DNA of 5,603 nucleotides from JAKORR01 sp964608495 (lineage in GTDB: Bacteria; Armatimonadota; Zipacnadia; Zipacnadales; FEN-943), in assembly GCA_964608495.1 (NCBI GenBank), contig CAZSOQ010000296.1, positions 1 to 5,603 on the forward strand. The letters are read 5' to 3'. How positions within the stretch are numbered: position 1 is the stretch's first letter; each line of letters begins with the position of its first letter. This document shows, one piece after another, positions 5,600 to 5,603 of the stretch. The notes under the pieces were generated by a model. The model saw nothing but the letters and a program-made list of their open reading frames with translations. It was not told the origin of the DNA and searched no databases. The position numbers were made by a program, and so were the translations under genes.

Positions 5600-5603
5600 G
5601 TGC

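Overview
The window is GC-rich bacterial DNA carrying three complete or nearly complete genes, all on the minus strand, in the order metallophosphoesterase (right edge), large secreted glycoside-hydrolase-like protein (middle), and integral-membrane methyltransferase (left). The two larger products both start with export signals and both carry beta-sandwich modules of the carbohydrate-binding kind. No marker gene fixes the phylum. The high GC and large secreted modular proteins of unknown specificity would suit Armatimonadota, Planctomycetota or a related environmental lineage, but that is a weak inference.

Layout. 3635-5551 (possibly to 5583): exported calcineurin-like phosphoesterase with an N-terminal jelly-roll domain. 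A ribosome-binding site and ATG at the right edge lie out of frame with the long reading frame, and one extra base in a G run would join them into a textbook signal peptide. 1047-3608: 853-residue secreted protein with a putative TIM-barrel-like hydrolase region, a calcium-loop motif, an NPCBM-like beta-sandwich and a small C-terminal beta domain. 417-1004: 195-residue ICMT/PEMT-type membrane methyltransferase. Gaps of 26 and 42 bases with ribosome-binding sites and no visible terminator suggest one transcription unit, read right to left, whose promoter lies beyond the right edge.

Positions 1-416 hold no convincing gene. The region is structured: an AT-rich island with four exactly 11-bp-spaced copies of CTGRCAT plus a fifth one turn pair further on, a perfect TATAAT on the minus strand just beyond the array, a G-run block, and a strong GC hairpin. 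The array has the architecture of a PhoB/OmpR-family operator (7-bp core plus 4-bp AT-rich linker). With the -10 box it appears to drive a gene beyond the left edge.

Working together (inference): the phosphoesterase and hydrolase-like protein could act outside the cytoplasm on a phosphate-bearing or decorated polymer. A Pho-box-like array in the next intergenic region would fit a phosphate theme, but it points away from these three genes, so the link is only suggestive. The most unusual items are the Pho-box-like array, the apparent 5' frameshift of the phosphoesterase, and the uncharacterised secreted hydrolase-like protein.
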